Shown: piece by piece, positions 1 to 12,931 of the stretch
How positions within the stretch are numbered: the stretch's first letter is position 1
Layout of the letters: every line of letters starts with the position of its first letter
Assembly: GCF_007655135.1 (NCBI RefSeq)
Contig: NC_045127.1
Span: forward strand, 8,999,001-9,063,000
Source: Punica granatum
Taxonomy: Eukaryota > Streptophyta > Magnoliopsida > Myrtales > Lythraceae
Reading direction: 5' to 3'
DNA: 64,000 bases
Notes under the pieces: generated by a model
What the model saw: the letters and a program-made list of their open reading frames with translations, nothing else
Told to the model about the DNA's origin: nothing
The model's database searches: none
Program-made: the position numbers and the translations under genes

Positions 1-3000
1 TCTATGCCGATGATTAACTTATGTACCTTCTATTCGTTTATCTTTACGTGGAAATCAGGATCGTCTATGTGAGTTAAGCACAAGCACGATCGCTCACGAC
101 AACTGGATGAAACAACACCGTACTAATATTTCAAGGCAGAATAAATGAAATCCACGAGGAACAAAGACGAAATTAGACATAAGACATCAATATAATTGAG
201 GCGACGGAGCATACTAGGAAAAGAGAGAATATGCTTAGACTGCGCAAGGCAAAGAAAGATCGCAGCTTGTTTTGTTGCTTCTTCAATGTCTCTTCCTCTC
301 TTCATAGTTAATAAGCCTTCCCCATATGCAAACAAGACAACATTAATCACTGCAATTCATGACACTTTGGCTTACAATTTCGGATCATGAGAAGAATTTG
401 GGTGGGAGAAGTCCTGGGTTTTAGCTAAAGTTTATACCAATTCGAGCAGGTACACATATAATCTTCCTTACCGATCCATTTGCGTGCTCAGACTAATCAT
501 AATTTATCGACCGATGTATGTATACATGTGGTATTCAGCTCTCTCTCTGCAATTTTCGCCGAATTTTTCTCTTCTCCACGTATACTGGCTAGTCCATTCG
601 TCATATGCAGTAATCGATGTATGTGTTAAATATAGAAGCTAGGCCATTTGGATCCTAAGGATGACTTCACTATGGCAAAGAAATGCTTTTTTCTTTTTAT
701 TCCTTGTCCCGTTGAAATGATTAAGTAGCGAAATTTCTTAAAAAACACATAATCAATAAGTGTGACTTTGGTTTAACTTAAAGACATATGTAATGGGAGA
801 TCACACTTTGATCAATGGAATGTTATTGTCATTTACTAACAAATTAGTAGGTTGTTAGAACTGTCGTTCTATGGTGATGCTGGTGACTAATTAACTACAG
901 TGTCTTTTTCTAAAACCATGTTTAGTTGGGTGTTTAATTTTTCTTTTCTTTTTTTATTATTTGGATCGTGTTTTTATTACAATTAATTACGACCTTGGTA
1001 TACGAATATATCATGGGATTGGACCAAAGGAAAGATATTACCCGGAAATGAAAGAAGCATTCCAAATTATGTTCATTCATATAAAATAGAGGTATGCTTA
1101 TGAAAATGAAATAAAATATAAGAAAAATCTAAAATTACTTTTTTCCTATTTTAATGATCAACTAAAGTGAGCTGTCTAATTAATTTATGGGTTATGGTTT
1201 TACGATGAGCTTTAATTAGCATCTAATGGTTAGACGGGGCTATGTGCTCATTTCTTCTTAGTTGACACGGGACGTAATCGAAAGCCAGAATGATAATAAC
1301 ATAAGCTGAAAGACTAATCAAGCAATGATATAAAAGATGATTAAGGATATTCATTTCGGAGTTAATTTAGCTCGTGAGAGAACGATATCGACATTATAAT
1401 TAGTTAGTTTCTTGAAAGTAACATTTACAGGAATTACATAAATTATTTCTTGTATCATGATTCATATGAGTTCTTATCATAATGTAATTTTCATAAGCAC
1501 ATCCTATAATATATCAAATTTTATAAAACTATCTATACATACTTTGTTGAGGCATGCATGAGTCCTTCATATCTTTTGCTTTTTCTCTAATTATTGTGCA
1601 AAAAAATTATAATGAAGTGTCTTGTACCAAGAGGACATGATGACCACCGGTCTAGCTTATATACCATCATGAGATGCATTATCATGACTTGCAATAATAG
1701 TGGCTAAAGATCCATATTTACGATTATTTTTAGAAACAATTTGCTTTTATACTAAAATAGATATATTATTATTATTATTATAAAGAGAAATGAAATGTGA
1801 TGTAGTGACATCACCTCAACTTCAAATTAAGAAGTTCCGAATTTATTTTGACCAATAAGTCTCTCGTACTCTTCCATTTCTCCTCCCCTATCTATTCTAA
1901 CATCCATAGATCTCGTTTATAATAAATAATGTATAATTTTTTTAGAGACAAGTGGGGTGGTGTGATAATATTTGCCCTCCATTGGAGTTCACATTTTGCA
2001 CCAAGAGGAAGCTTACCCCATTTTGCTAATAAGTATACATAATCGCTCTTAATTCTTTTTCGCGGTCGTTATCTCATCATGCAAGGGGTCGTGGGTTCCT
2101 ATTCACTTTGCTTCCGTGCATCCATTTAGTAGGTCCATAATATCTTATTAGTAGGAAATGATACACATAAAACTCACAATTCGCGGCCTTAAATTGACCA
2201 TAAAAAAACAAAACTTATCAAACTCGATATCTATTTTTTCTCTTCGAGCAAAAAAAAAATCTATTTTTTCTCTAATTTTAATTTTATAATTACGAAGTCA
2301 TTCCAAGAGATAGATAATCAATGCTTATGTAAATAAGAAAAGATATTAAAGGTATGACATTGTAAGAGTTTTTTTAATAAATAATATAGTTGACATGGTA
2401 AAAAGAATATTGCATTTGTATGCCACGAAAGTGTTAGTGAATAATAAATAAATCAAATCGTATCTAATAATATTAGCTTTTTAAGTTAAATGGTTGTGAC
2501 ATCTCAAAATATTATATTGTATCAAAGCACATGCTCAATATGTCATGGACGCATTTGCCTCTCATTTAAATAGTTTCACGTAACGAGCCTTAAAAATTAA
2601 TCTAGCCCACACGTTAGATGAAGTGTTAGTGAATAAAAGGATAAATCAAGTTGGATCTAACTAGGATAATATGTTATATTAAACGGTTGTGACATCTCAA
2701 AATTTTTACACAAAAATGGATAGAAGTTATATATTCTTTTTCGGTGTGTACTTTGGAATTCGGAAGGTGAAATAGTGGAAATTGTATATTCGTTAATATA
2801 ATTAGATAAATGTGATATGATGGGCTGATGATTCTTACTTAGATTTGTTTACTCATTTTATTTGCATTAGTCGATGCTTAATTTTTGTCATGAGTGTAAA
2901 AACATGCTAATTAATCAAAACGTGGGCCAACAGAGATTTTTTTATTATTATTGGAAAAGCAAATTAATCGAAACAAACGACTCAGCATTTTTGTCGTTTG

Positions 3001-4271
3001 AAGGGGCAACATTTTTGCACCGAAAAAATCAGAATGTTCCGTTTTATCTGCATTTTCCCAGGCAAAAGAAATCAAAACAGAAATAAAAAATTTAAAAAAA
3101 ATTCACAACAATCCCTAAAGAAAAAAACAAATTAAAAGGAAAATTCCGGTGTCGTTAGCGTAACGTCTCTCCGGAGATTCACACAACACGACGTATCCCG
3201 TCCCCCCTCCTTTGCCGATCTTTCCCATTTTGCGTGCCATCGTTAGCCAATGGGTGACCTCCACGTGTCTCCGTCCTGCTACAGTCCAATAGAGCTCGTC
3301 ACTCACTGACTGACTCGGTCATGAAATTCCCGAAACGCCCCTCCACCTACACCCGGCTGAGGTTTCTCCTGATTATGTTAGAGTCCGCCTGGTTTTCCTT
3401 ATAAAGTCTTCTGCTACTACTACTACTAATAGTTGCCTAACGAAGAAAAGAGTCAATTTTACATGAAGCAATTGAAATTAGTAAGAAAATAAATATATAC
3501 ATAAAAAATGAATTTAATGTAGTAGCACATACATTTTTTATACTGAATTCATACTACCAATTATGATGTTTAACTCTTATTGATAAGACTTCATTTACCC
3601 ATTTATGTCATATTTCCCTATTTCCTTATTAGTTCACGAGCCTTCTACATCCTTGTAACTGAAAACATTGATTTTGCAGCATTGATTTTGCACCTGAAAT
3701 TGAGTTTATATTGTTAAAGTCGTAAATCAAACTTATAGCATTCATTTTTTTTTTCTATTAGAAAAAGGACTCACATGATAGTAAAATATAGGGAAAAAGG
3801 AAATTAAGAAGCAAGAAAAGTTCACGATGATCAAAATATGGAACTAAAAGATTCGGAGTGAAAGGATATGCATTTGCACATTTGCACTGCATGAAGCAAC
3901 GAGGAAAGGGAAAGTAATATGCGCGGTGACCGAAAGTTGAAGGCAAAATCCGAGTCCTAAAGCGAAACTTTAATACGAGATTTTTGAATTTATTTTGTAA
4001 AATTAAGATATGTTTATTTTAAAATCAATTCTTTTAGCTTATTGTGATGTAAAAAGTCCAATTAAAATTTTCTAGTTGCAACTATATTTTATCAGTTTGT
4101 AGGTTGCGTTACTGCCTATCATTTTCTTTACGCTAATTTGCTCAGACGGGTATTGGTATTAATATGTTGAAGGTCATAATGCAACGATTTGAACTATTAT
4201 TCCAATAATCGAGTTTGCTACAAAGCAAAAAGCAATCGTGCACGAGCGTGCGGGCTAATAATAATTACAGA
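1..4271. other. AT-rich intergenic region, no gene recognised
   Basis: No open reading frame here has plant-coding character. The longest are about 60-75 codons with no recognisable domain. The one internal structure I can support is an imperfect direct repeat of about 80 bp (2431-2510 and 2623-2704). Poly-A/T tracts are frequent, and short SINE- or MITE-like scraps may be present but cannot be delimited. A gene entering from the left edge cannot be excluded, but nothing supports one. Confidence 0.6.
2431..2704. repeat. Imperfect direct repeat, about 80 bp x2, period about 192 bp
   Basis: Both units begin GTGTTAGTGAATAA and end with a GGTTGTGACATCTCAAAAT motif. The first is 2431-2510 and the second 2623-2704. 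The units differ by scattered substitutions and small indels. The origin is unknown; it could be the remains of a transposon with subterminal repeats. Confidence 0.6.
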
Positions 4272-4520
4272 AATGCCTTGTTTGGATTTCCAAACAATTG
4301 ATTTTAACTTTAATTTTAATTTTAACTCAACACACTACAAAACAAAAACACACATTTCTCAATTCAAAAATTTTAACTTTAACTTTAACTAAACACACTA
4401 GACAACAAAAATACACGTTTCCCAAGTCAAATTTATAATCACATCTCATTTGTCTTTTTCCACAATCAAAATCAAAATAAAAATCAAAGTTATTTTAATT
4501 CTGAATCCAAACGCACCATT
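4272..4520. mobile_element. MITE-like element (GTTTGGATT termini)
   Basis: The left end reads AATGCCTTGTTTGGATT. The right end, reverse-complemented, reads AATGGTGCGTTTGGATT, which gives inverted termini around about 250 bp. Inside are arrays of TTTAAC/TTTAAT hexamers and an internal direct duplication of about 64 bp around the ACACACTA motif (near 4328 and 4392). It has no coding capacity. The termini resemble those of the MITEs at 21382-21652 and 24389-24713, so I place them loosely in one PIF/Harbinger-like group. The target duplication was not resolved. Confidence 0.5.
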
Positions 4521-5100
4521 AATGTTTCATACTATATGTAATGGGACTCATTGTAGGGGGCTTCAAGCAATGGCTTGAGCAGCCTCCCCTTCGGCCAGCC
4601 CTCAATAAACGACTAGAGAATTATTATATTTATCGTAAGATAAGTGATTAGGAAAAAATATGGAAAAAGAATCTAAAACTTGTGCCAAATTAACATGAAT
4701 TAAAATTTAAATTCAAAATATAAATTGAATATATTTTATTTCCTAAAAATTGAACGTGTATTGTTCATTCAAATTCAAAGATATAAAAGGAGAGCTATAT
4801 TTTCATGAAAATTTTTCGCAAAAATTTACTGAATTTATGAGCAGAAACACAGCTTCCTCTAATTTGGTGGATTACCAAAAAAGTAAAATATTTAATTTAT
4901 CGAAAAAGGAAAAAGCATAAAGAAAGGGCCAAAGGGGTATATTTGACCCCTTCGCAGTATGTATTTTACAGCTCAACCCCGGAGCTTACTAAAACTACTG
5001 TGACGACAGTTATGCTCTTAATCCTCGCCTAAAACTACTTCCCCCCACCGCTCCTCTCTCTCCGGCGACCGGTAACGGTCATCGCCGATCACCCTCTCTC

Positions 5101-5128
5101 CCTCACCCTCACCCTCACCCTCACCCCT
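5101..5128 (+). repeat. CTCACC microsatellite in the QWRF leader/promoter
   Basis: About four tandem CACCCT units sit inside a longer pyrimidine-rich tract (5040-5145). It lies about 230 bp upstream of the QWRF start codon, just before a TATATA at 5152-5157. Pyrimidine-rich patches are common near plant transcription starts, so this may be core promoter or 5' leader. Confidence 0.7.
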
Positions 5129-5277
5129 CTTTCTCTCTCTGAAAGCAACATTATATATCTGTCTCTGCCTCCGCCATTGAAGGTTGCTTCTGAATTTTGC
5201 TTCTGATTTGCTCAACCAGTTGGACGCTTGGGATGCCCTGTGACTGGAGCTGCTGATCGTCTTGTTGCAGGGGTTTG

Positions 5278-5363
5278 ATGGAGGTGTTACGGTGTAATGG
5301 CCGGGAATTAGGGTATCCTGAGCAATGAAAAGCGACCTGTACATCAATTTCACGCAATGGTAG
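5278..5363 (+). promoter_or_regulatory. Cluster of upstream ORFs in the QWRF 5' leader
   Basis: Three short upstream reading frames precede the main ATG at 5357. One is 16 codons (5278-5328). One is 4 codons (5296-5310). One is 12 codons (5325-5363), and its TAG overlaps the main start region. The last one forces a ribosome that used it to terminate just after the main ATG. They are expected to reduce or condition translation of the QWRF protein if the leader is transcribed as read. A possible 3' splice site (TTGTTGCAG, ending 5270) means part of the leader may be spliced, though all three frames lie downstream of it. Confidence 0.5.
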
Positions 5364-8300
5364 CTGCCGTGTCAACAACGATAAACCCTAAGGCAACAGC
5401 GACTCGTTCGAACCCTACAAGGCCGCCTCTGCTCCCCTCCGACCCCGACAATGCTCTCCCTCCTCCTCGCCGGCCCAAGTCCCGGGAGGTCACCTCTCGC
5501 TACATGTCCTCCACCTCGTCCTCCTCGTCCTCGTCCACCTCTTCTTCGTCTGCTGCCTCTTATTCCTCGAAACGGTGCCCCTCGCCCGTGATCTCAAGGA
5601 CGGCGAGCTCGGCGTCCAGGATGATGCCGTCCCCAGCTGCTTCAGCGGTGATCAAGCGGTCCCAGTCAGCCGAGCGGCGGCGTCCTGCCACTCCCCGGTC
5701 GAATTCAGTGGATTTGAGGGGTGCGAGCGGTAGAGCAGGCAGCGGTGAAGTGAACTCTGCGCAGAAGATGCTGCTCACTTCAGCTCGGAGCTTGTCAGTG
5801 TCTTTTCAGGGTGATTCGTTCCCTCTCCAAGTCAACAAAGCAAAGTCAGCTATCTCTCGGTCTCCTTCTCCGAGCACTCTGAGGAGAGGCACGCCAGAGA
5901 GGAGAAAGCCAGCATCAGCAGCGACCACGCCAGCGCCCGTGGAGCAGCACCGATGGCCAGCAAGGTTGCGTTCACCGAATGCACTGAGTCGGAGCGTGGA
6001 TATCACGGATGAGAGGAGGAAATTGGGCGGATCTAAAACGGGGAGTGTGGTCAGGGCACTTCAAAGCTCAATGATCCTTGACGCCAGGTCTTCCCTGGAT
6101 ACAAGATTGTCTAGCTCGAAATTGAACAATGCAGGGTCGAGGAAGCCGGCTGAGGTTAACGGTGTAAACAATGCAGGAACCAGATTGGATGCAACCAGTG
6201 ATTGTCTCTCCTCGGATAGTGAAAGTGGTGGTGGCAGCATCAATGGCAGCAATGCACTGCGTGGACCAAGGGGTATTGTAGTGCCGGCGAGGTTTATGCA
6301 GGAAATGAATAACAGATCGCGGCGGCAGATGGAACCTGGCTCACCGGTGTCAAAGAACAATGTATTGAAAACTATGGCCTCCACACCAAAATCAACCGGT
6401 CCAAAGAAGCCGGGTTTTGACAGTCCTGTGTCTTCTCCTAAAGGGATTTTGAATACTAGGGGACAGTCTCCGATTCGTGGGGCAGTTCGTCCTGCTTCGC
6501 CAAGTAAGCTGTCGAGTTGGGCAGCCTCATCTCCAAGGGGAATGAGCCCTTCTCGGGTGAGGGGTGCTGTAGGGGAAACTTTGGCTGATAATGGTAATAC
6601 CATTGGGAGCACGCCTTCGATTTCGAGTTTCGCTGTTGAGGTTAGGAAAGGGAAAATTGGGGAGAATCGCATTTTTGATGCACATGCTATGAGGCTTTTG
6701 CATAACCGGCTTTTGCAATGGCGATTTGTGAATGCCAGAGCAGATTCAGCTCTATCTGCACAGCAAGTGAATGCAGAGGTATTGCTGCTTAAGCTAATTG
6801 GTACATTTTACTGGAATTGAGCAGTAAGCATTTACAGCCATATATTAAAGTTATACCATTTAGAGTTAAACTAATGATTTGGCAGTTCAAATTCTCTTGT
6901 TTCACGTTGATTTCGGTGAACTAATATGTTGTTGGTATTATCCGATTATTATGTCATATGATTATGACTAGACTTAGCTGCAATTCCACAACACAGGAGT
7001 TACTTTCCCAGGCTTTTGTTAAGGTATCATTAATGAGGATCATCTTGAAAAGGAAGCTTTTAGCAATAAGCCTTATTCATGGTAGGATCCGTAGGATGGC
7101 AGATAGAGTTGGTGGTTGCTGTTTTTTCAGTCCTGTGAGGAAGAGAGCTACTGCAACTAGTTGTTTCAAATAACATGGTTCTAGAATGAGTACCTAGAAT
7201 TTATTTATAAAGGACAGGATACAAAGATAAACTTCTGGAGTGCTTTGATACCAGAGGAGGATCATCCTATACTCCAATGGAACAGCACAGCCAAGAAAGA
7301 TTTATTTGCATATTTATTTAAACTTATGATGAACTCTCACGTTAGGATGACAAGGACCTTGCATATGTGGAACAACATTGATTATCTAAGAAGCTAGGTA
7401 ATTTTAAAAAACACATTTATGTGGGTATTGTTATTAATCTCTTGCATAATCAGGTATATAGCTTAAAAAGGGGTTAGAGATATCTTTCTTTCAGAGTTGT
7501 AGTCTGCATATTTTTATTTCCTTGAAAGTCGAAGTCTTACCGGTAATCTTTGTTTTTTTTTTGTTCCTTTATACAGAGAAGCCTCTACAATGCCTGGGTG
7601 AGTATTACGAGGCTGCGTGAATCTGTTCAAACCAAAAGATTTCAGTTACAACTGCAAAGGGAAAATATGAAGCTTGCAGCCATTCTCAAGGGACAGGTAA
7701 ATAGATGACTTAATTGAAACCATTATTGTGTTTTCTGCAGTTATTATTGGATCCTTTATTTAGTCCCTTTTCCATTTGCCTTAACAGATTATATTAAAGC
7801 ATAGTGGTTTCTTATATATTTCTCAATCAAATTATACTTCGTAATTTTTTTTTTTTTTAAAGAACCAGTTCTTGGTTTCATGCCATTATTTTCATTCACC
7901 CTTAATATTTGCTTGCTTGCAGATGGTTTACTTGGAAGAATGGGCTTCTGTTGAACGAGATTACTCAAGTTCATTGGCAGGGGCTACTGAAGCCTTGATG
8001 GCTAGCACTATTCGTCTCCCCATCACTGGAGCAAAGGTATGCACATTATGTGGAAAATGCATGTGCCCATACTCCTTTCTAGATCTTGCTGAATCTCTAC
8101 CCTTCCACCTCTTGGTGTAATTTTGCTTTGACATAATTTACTTTGGTTTGTAGGGCGACATCCAAAAGATGAAGAATGCTATTTCTTCAGCTGTTGATGT
8201 GATGCAGGCAATGGCATCATCTATATGCTTGCTGTTATCAAAGGTCATATTGCTAAACCCTGCCATGGCTACCTATGTCTTTGTGTTGATTTTGATCAAG

Positions 8301-9251
8301 TTGGATCATTTCTGTTTAGGGAGTATTCCGAACCTAAAAGTTCTATTCAAGTAGCAGAACAAGTATGAACAAACATATCATGAGCTTGACTACGGTCAAT
8401 GGGGTTGGTTTATTTTCACTTTTAATCTCGAAGTTTGAGGAGTTAGCTTTTGTAAGAGTGTTCTATACCTGTGTCATGAAATGGATGGTTCTTGGCCCAA
8501 GTCTTGAGTCTCTCGACTACGGTCTGAGATTTTTTCGCTTCACAGTGAAGCTGCTTCAAGCCTGTGCCATTTTATTTTAATGACTGTTTCAGATGGGTAG
8601 CCAGTAGACTTCCTTGGTGCATTTAGTTAACAAAAAGGAATGTTTTCCCTTTCGGTTTTTTTTCTTAGAATCTCTCTCCTTTTATGGGTGGGTCAATTTA
8701 TTCCTCCAAATTTCTGTTCTCTGTCTGAAACCTCTCTCCTTTCATGGGTTATGTATGGAAATGCTGCTACCTTAGCTGATCAGTCTGCAAATTCCTGGAA
8801 TATATTATAGGTTGGCAATGTGAACAATTCGGTCACTGAACTCGCAAATGTGGTGGCAAAAGAGCGTGCATTGCTGGACAAGTGCCGAGACCTTTTGTCG
8901 GCTGCTGCAGCTTTGCAGGTAAAATGTCATATTGGAAATCTTTCTCTTATGGAATCTCACAGCGGAAAGACAAAAATGGAAGGAAAAGAAGGATTTATTT
9001 TCATTTCTTCGGTAGATCAATAAATAACTAAGCAACCTGCATGAGATCATGCGGCATTGTAAAAAGTTTCAGGAGCTCGTAGAGAACATTAGATTATGGA
9101 AAATCTTTGGTTTACCTGATGCTGAAACTGACCTTATGGTGGACAGGTGAAGGAACAAAGCATGAGAGCTCACGTTTTACAGCTAAGCTCTGTACCTGCA
9201 AGTTGTCAAACAGAATCACGAGACACACGTTGCTCGGTTACATCTATTTAG
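5357..9251 (+). CDS. QWRF motif-containing protein (QWRF1/QWRF2 type), six exons, 652 aa
   Basis: Exons are 5357-6778, 7577-7696, 7923-8036, 8154-8243, 8811-8918 and 9147-9251. All introns are GT-AG and phase 0, and the codons add up to 652 residues. The N-terminal half is basic and Ser/Pro/Arg-rich, with a serine run at about 51-71, [11 protein letters not shown] patches, and the block SVSFQGDSF at 147-155. The diagnostic QWRF motif is Gln454-Trp455-Arg456-Phe457, followed by NARADS. The C-terminal QWRF/DUF566 domain fills exons 2-6 ([40 protein letters not shown]). This family (AUGMIN8/EDE1, SCO3, QWRF1/2) binds microtubules and acts in spindle or cortical arrays, cell division, floral organ growth and fertility. 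Start, end and overall length (about 650 aa) match QWRF2 of Arabidopsis as I recall it. The short exon 6 ends in a Ser/Thr-rich tail. Assignment to QWRF1 versus QWRF2 is an inference. Confidence 0.93.
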
Positions 9252-11043
9252 GGCTTCGATAACTTCCGATCCGACTCCATTTTTGTGCGTAGCAGCAGCC
9301 ACTTTGGGGTATCTGCACTTGCAAAGAGGGGAAGTAATTTCGAGCATCAATTCCACATTTAGGTTAGATTTTAAATTTAAATACGATTTTCTTCTTCTTT
9401 GGGTTGTTATAGGCGGGAGGAAATTGTACATAAATTTCTTACTTGAAGCTTACTCGGTGGAAGGGGAAAAGAGGGGGAAAAAAAAAAAGCGAAAGAGAGA
9501 AAGAAAAGCTTATGTAATCCAGCGCGTTCCTCTCAACTGCAGTTCTTGCTGCTACATGAAAGATACTCTTTGTGATGCTTACATATATCAGTGCAATATT
9601 GCTCGATCTATTCTCCTTGTTGGTCTTGCACTAGTTTTCTTATTATTTTTATCCTGGGATAGCTCGTGACATTTATCGATGAAGCGAGTCAAGAATGTAA
9701 TGCCGAAGGAAGCTCGGAAAGTTCACCTATAATTCTATCAGAACTCAACTGTTGCCGAAGTCTGTCATCTTAATTTGACTCGGAATATGTATGTAGTCTG
9801 GTTGTTTACCGTACGGTCAAATGGTACAGAGAACTTGGCCCAATCATATGGATTAGGAACAGAAGCTTCTCAGAATATGGACATTCAGCAGTTTTGATTG
9901 AATTTTCTTTTTCCGGGGGGGAATAGTGAAAAATATTGTTTAGGCAATGTTAGGGGACGAAACATTGTTTTAAGGTTGGGTCTCCCATGAACAAGTATGC
10001 TTTTCAGGATTCAAATTTGTATCATCATCCTTACTGAGGTTGACGATGTTAACCGACGACTTCAGCCAACTCTTATGTTGGGGAGATCAACCACCTTGGA
10101 ATTGTCTTCTCGCATACAATAAATGTCTTTCACAAGGCCATGGAACATTAGAAATAGAATAGTCACTTCGTTCGGAATTAAGTTAGGTTTTGAAATTTTT
10201 ACCAATTTTCGGTGTGTGAACACGAACGAGATAATAAGATGCAGGGGATAAGATCTCCGGAAATGTAGCGGTTGGAGCCGGAAGGTTCTCTGCATATGGA
10301 AAACTTGGGTCATAAGTCTTCCACCGGAATGGAGAAGTTTCCATTGGGAGTGTTTGACAAGTAGGAATTGGATGGATACCCGCTTCAGTCAGATTTAATA
10401 TAATGTTCGAATCTCCCTTTCACACGGCAACTTCTTTGAATCGTTCATTAATCTATTAGCTCACTTTGTTTAAACAAAACCACCTCCTGTAATTTTTTTA
10501 TGTGAACCATGGTATCCGGAACTTAATTGGATCTCAATTAATCTAGTCGAGCCGAATTGACCCACTAACTTTTTTAGCTTGAACCTCTTATAATTCATAT
10601 ACAATAAATAGACCATAAATCTCATATCAGATAATTACCGGAAGTTGAGCTGCATTTCCTAATTTCCGGTTATGGATCTGTTTTTCTCTACCGTGAGTCA
10701 CATCATTCGAATATTAGAGTCCGAACATTACATAGCGGGGGTCGATAATGTTACCATCAGTGTTGCCCATCATTTTTACTTATCAACAAAAATATCATTT
10801 GATTGATTGCTGACTATGATAACAATTACATCCTCCACATGCCGTCCGGACAAACTAAATTTGAATCATTCTTCTACTAATAAAATATTTTCAGTAAGAC
10901 CGTGAGGATCCTCAGTCTATTAACTGACTAATCTCTTCCGGATGTAAATTATCCTAATTTCAAACGGTCCGTTTTCAATGGCCTCTTTTTTTTTCTCGAA
11001 TCATTGCATTGCATTGCATGCATGAAAAGAAATTGCCAGATGT
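9252..11043. other. QWRF 3' flank and gene-free spacer
   Basis: The first several hundred bases after the QWRF stop are T-rich and include an A-rich tract at about 9477-9490, consistent with a 3' UTR and termination zone. The 128-codon frame at 9283-9669 is low-complexity (Lys/Arg-rich, then hydrophobic) and has no homology I recognise. A degenerate reverse-orientation SINE piece is visible at about 10513-10600. No gene is supported. Confidence 0.5.
10513..10600 (-). mobile_element. SINE fragment (family with the GGCCGACCCGGCTC core)
   Basis: On the minus strand the piece carries diverged forms of the SINE 3' half seen at 11044, 20735, 23597 and 30089. These are the GGGTCAATTCGGCTCGACTAGATTA segment followed by a diverged CCAATTAAGTTCCGG. 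It is truncated at its 5' side. The identification rests on comparison with the other copies in this window. Confidence 0.5.
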
Positions 11044-11231
11044 ACCAATATGGGTTGATTTAAACGGTTCGACGCATGTTCCAGTAAGGTCTCGAATTCG
11101 AATTCTTGCGAATATATAAAATCTTACTGGGAAAAATTTTAACCCTTAGTGGGCCGACCCGGCTCGACTAGATTAGTGGGGATTCCGATTGAGCTTCTGA
11201 ATACTAAAATTTACCCAAAAAAAAAAAAAGA
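11044..11231 (+). mobile_element. tRNA-derived SINE copy with A-tail
   Basis: The copy shows an A-box-like stretch (GGTTGATTTAAACGG) near its start and a diverged B box. The conserved core AGTGGGCCGACCCGGCTCGA follows, and the copy ends in an A-rich tail at 11218-11231. It is one of at least four fairly complete copies in the window. A run of about 19 G (11236-11254) lies immediately downstream. Polymerase III origin is inferred from the box spacing. Confidence 0.65.
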
Positions 11232-11235
11232 GGGC

Positions 11236-11254
11236 GGGGGGGGGGGGGGGGGGG
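11236..11254 (+). repeat. Poly-G tract
   Basis: An uninterrupted run of about 19 G follows the SINE A-tail. It is an unusual homopolymer in this AT-rich spacer and its true length may be affected by assembly. Confidence 0.8.
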
Positions 11255-12931
11255 CAGATGTGTTCACGCATGTCCTCTCTTCTCATCATCCAGGGTGGGG
11301 AGGGAAAACGCGTGTGCCCCGTTGTTTTCCCCAGAAAAAGGGGTACAACTCCTCACAATCGGAACATTGACACGAGAAAACACAATGAACTTGACAGAAC
11401 CATACAAAGAAACTACAGAACTTCCATCAGTTTCTTCTTTTCATGCAGGAAATGAAAGAGAAACTTCCCCTTATTTTCAAGAAATTCAAAATCTTGCCCA
11501 AACTTCACTCGGTAAACAAAAAGACTCGTAGGCATGCTTATTACCAGGTTTTATTGAGTACGCGGTTGATGGGGCCTCACCAACACTGCGGTCGGGCTCA
11601 CAAGGACCAGACGTGCCTGGTCCAGTTATCTGTTGAACATGGCAAGGCAGTCGATCTTGTAGATGGTAACAAGTAATAAGATGCAGGATTACCGTCGGCT
11701 GGCCACCCATTCAATGTGTCCAGCTTCCGCCCGATGTTACTCTTACAGCGGTCGAGAGTCGAGACAGAGTTGATGTGGGAATGCACTGGGGGCCAAGCAT
11801 CAATTTCTTAGTGGAATTGCAGAATTTTTGCGGTCCCTCGATAGAGACCTTGAGTTCATCCTTGCAGCTGGAATAGAGCAAGATTCTGACGACAATGTAT
11901 TATGTATAAATTTATCTTATCTAATTCCTTATTCGCGATAGAAAATTTTGTTGTACGAAGGGACTTCATTTATCAACTTAAATATAGGATTATATGGTCC
12001 AACGATCATCGATCAAACTTGCTGTAGTTGGTATAACTTGTACGTGATCATCGAGAAAGCGAAATTCAACCGCAGAAGACGAAATTACTTACGGGAACAT
12101 CATGCGACCAGGTCCATTGGAGTTGCTGTGCAGTACAGAAACGATGAGGAGAAGAAGTCGTAAGATCACAAAGTAATGGATCCCATTGCCTACCACACGC
12201 ACACTCTCAGTCTCAAGTCTCAACAAAGAGCTTTTCAGAACAGCTCAGCCCCACGACCCTCCTCTGCCGACTGCCGCCATCCGTTCAACTTCCACCGCTG
12301 CGGGGCGGCCACCGTGCAGAACCGTGTCGAGTTGGAGTTCAATTCAAATTCATCCATCTGGGAATCTTCAGAGAAAGGTCATTCATTAATCGTTAGTGTA
12401 TATGGAAGGGTCAAAGTCAACTCTAACAGCGCACACTCAAACTTCGGTCAAACAGGCTTGAGAAGACAATTCAAACACACCTCTCCGTTTCAGTTTTCTT
12501 GAATATATCCCGTGTTCATATTGCCGCACAGCATGTGATTCGACACGAGTACGATTAGACACGGTGGTCCGAGAGAACGAGAAATTTCATGAAGTCATTG
12601 TATGCGATACACAATCATCTGATACGGGTATCGGTCATTCGATGCATCTTGCACAGTACATGAATCCGAAACACGACATTGGAGCAAAACCGGACAAGAA
12701 ATGAATTGAATTTGGGAGTCTTTTAACAAATTTGATAGAACTAGCCAAGTTCTGTATGTACAGTACCCAAAAAAAAAAAAATACTGCAATTTCTGCTTCT
12801 CCTGATCACTCAAATGGAACAAACAAAACCAATCAACGAATGATCCAATTTCTACGATCTAAACTTCAGCAATTCTTTCTAAACCCAACAAATTGAAAAT
12901 TTCCATCTAGCTAATGATTCTGATATCGGAT
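11255..12931. other. Gene-free spacer between the SINE and the ZAT10-like gene
   Basis: Several overlapping frames of 60-108 codons occur (for example 12176-12502 and 11486-11710). None has a domain, consistent codon character or splice context I recognise. Base composition at 11540-11800 and 12180-12350 is more GC-rich than the surroundings, so a decayed gene or UTR is possible. The segment near 12900 includes the 3' UTR of the minus-strand zinc-finger gene. Confidence 0.45.

Noticed and set aside
6061..6672. 203-codon minus-strand frame inside QWRF exon 1
   Set aside because: It is antisense to a verified coding exon and has no recognisable domain or splice context.
9283..9669. 128-codon frame downstream of QWRF
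   Set aside because: It lies in the 3' UTR zone, is low-complexity (Lys/Arg run) and has no homology or start context.
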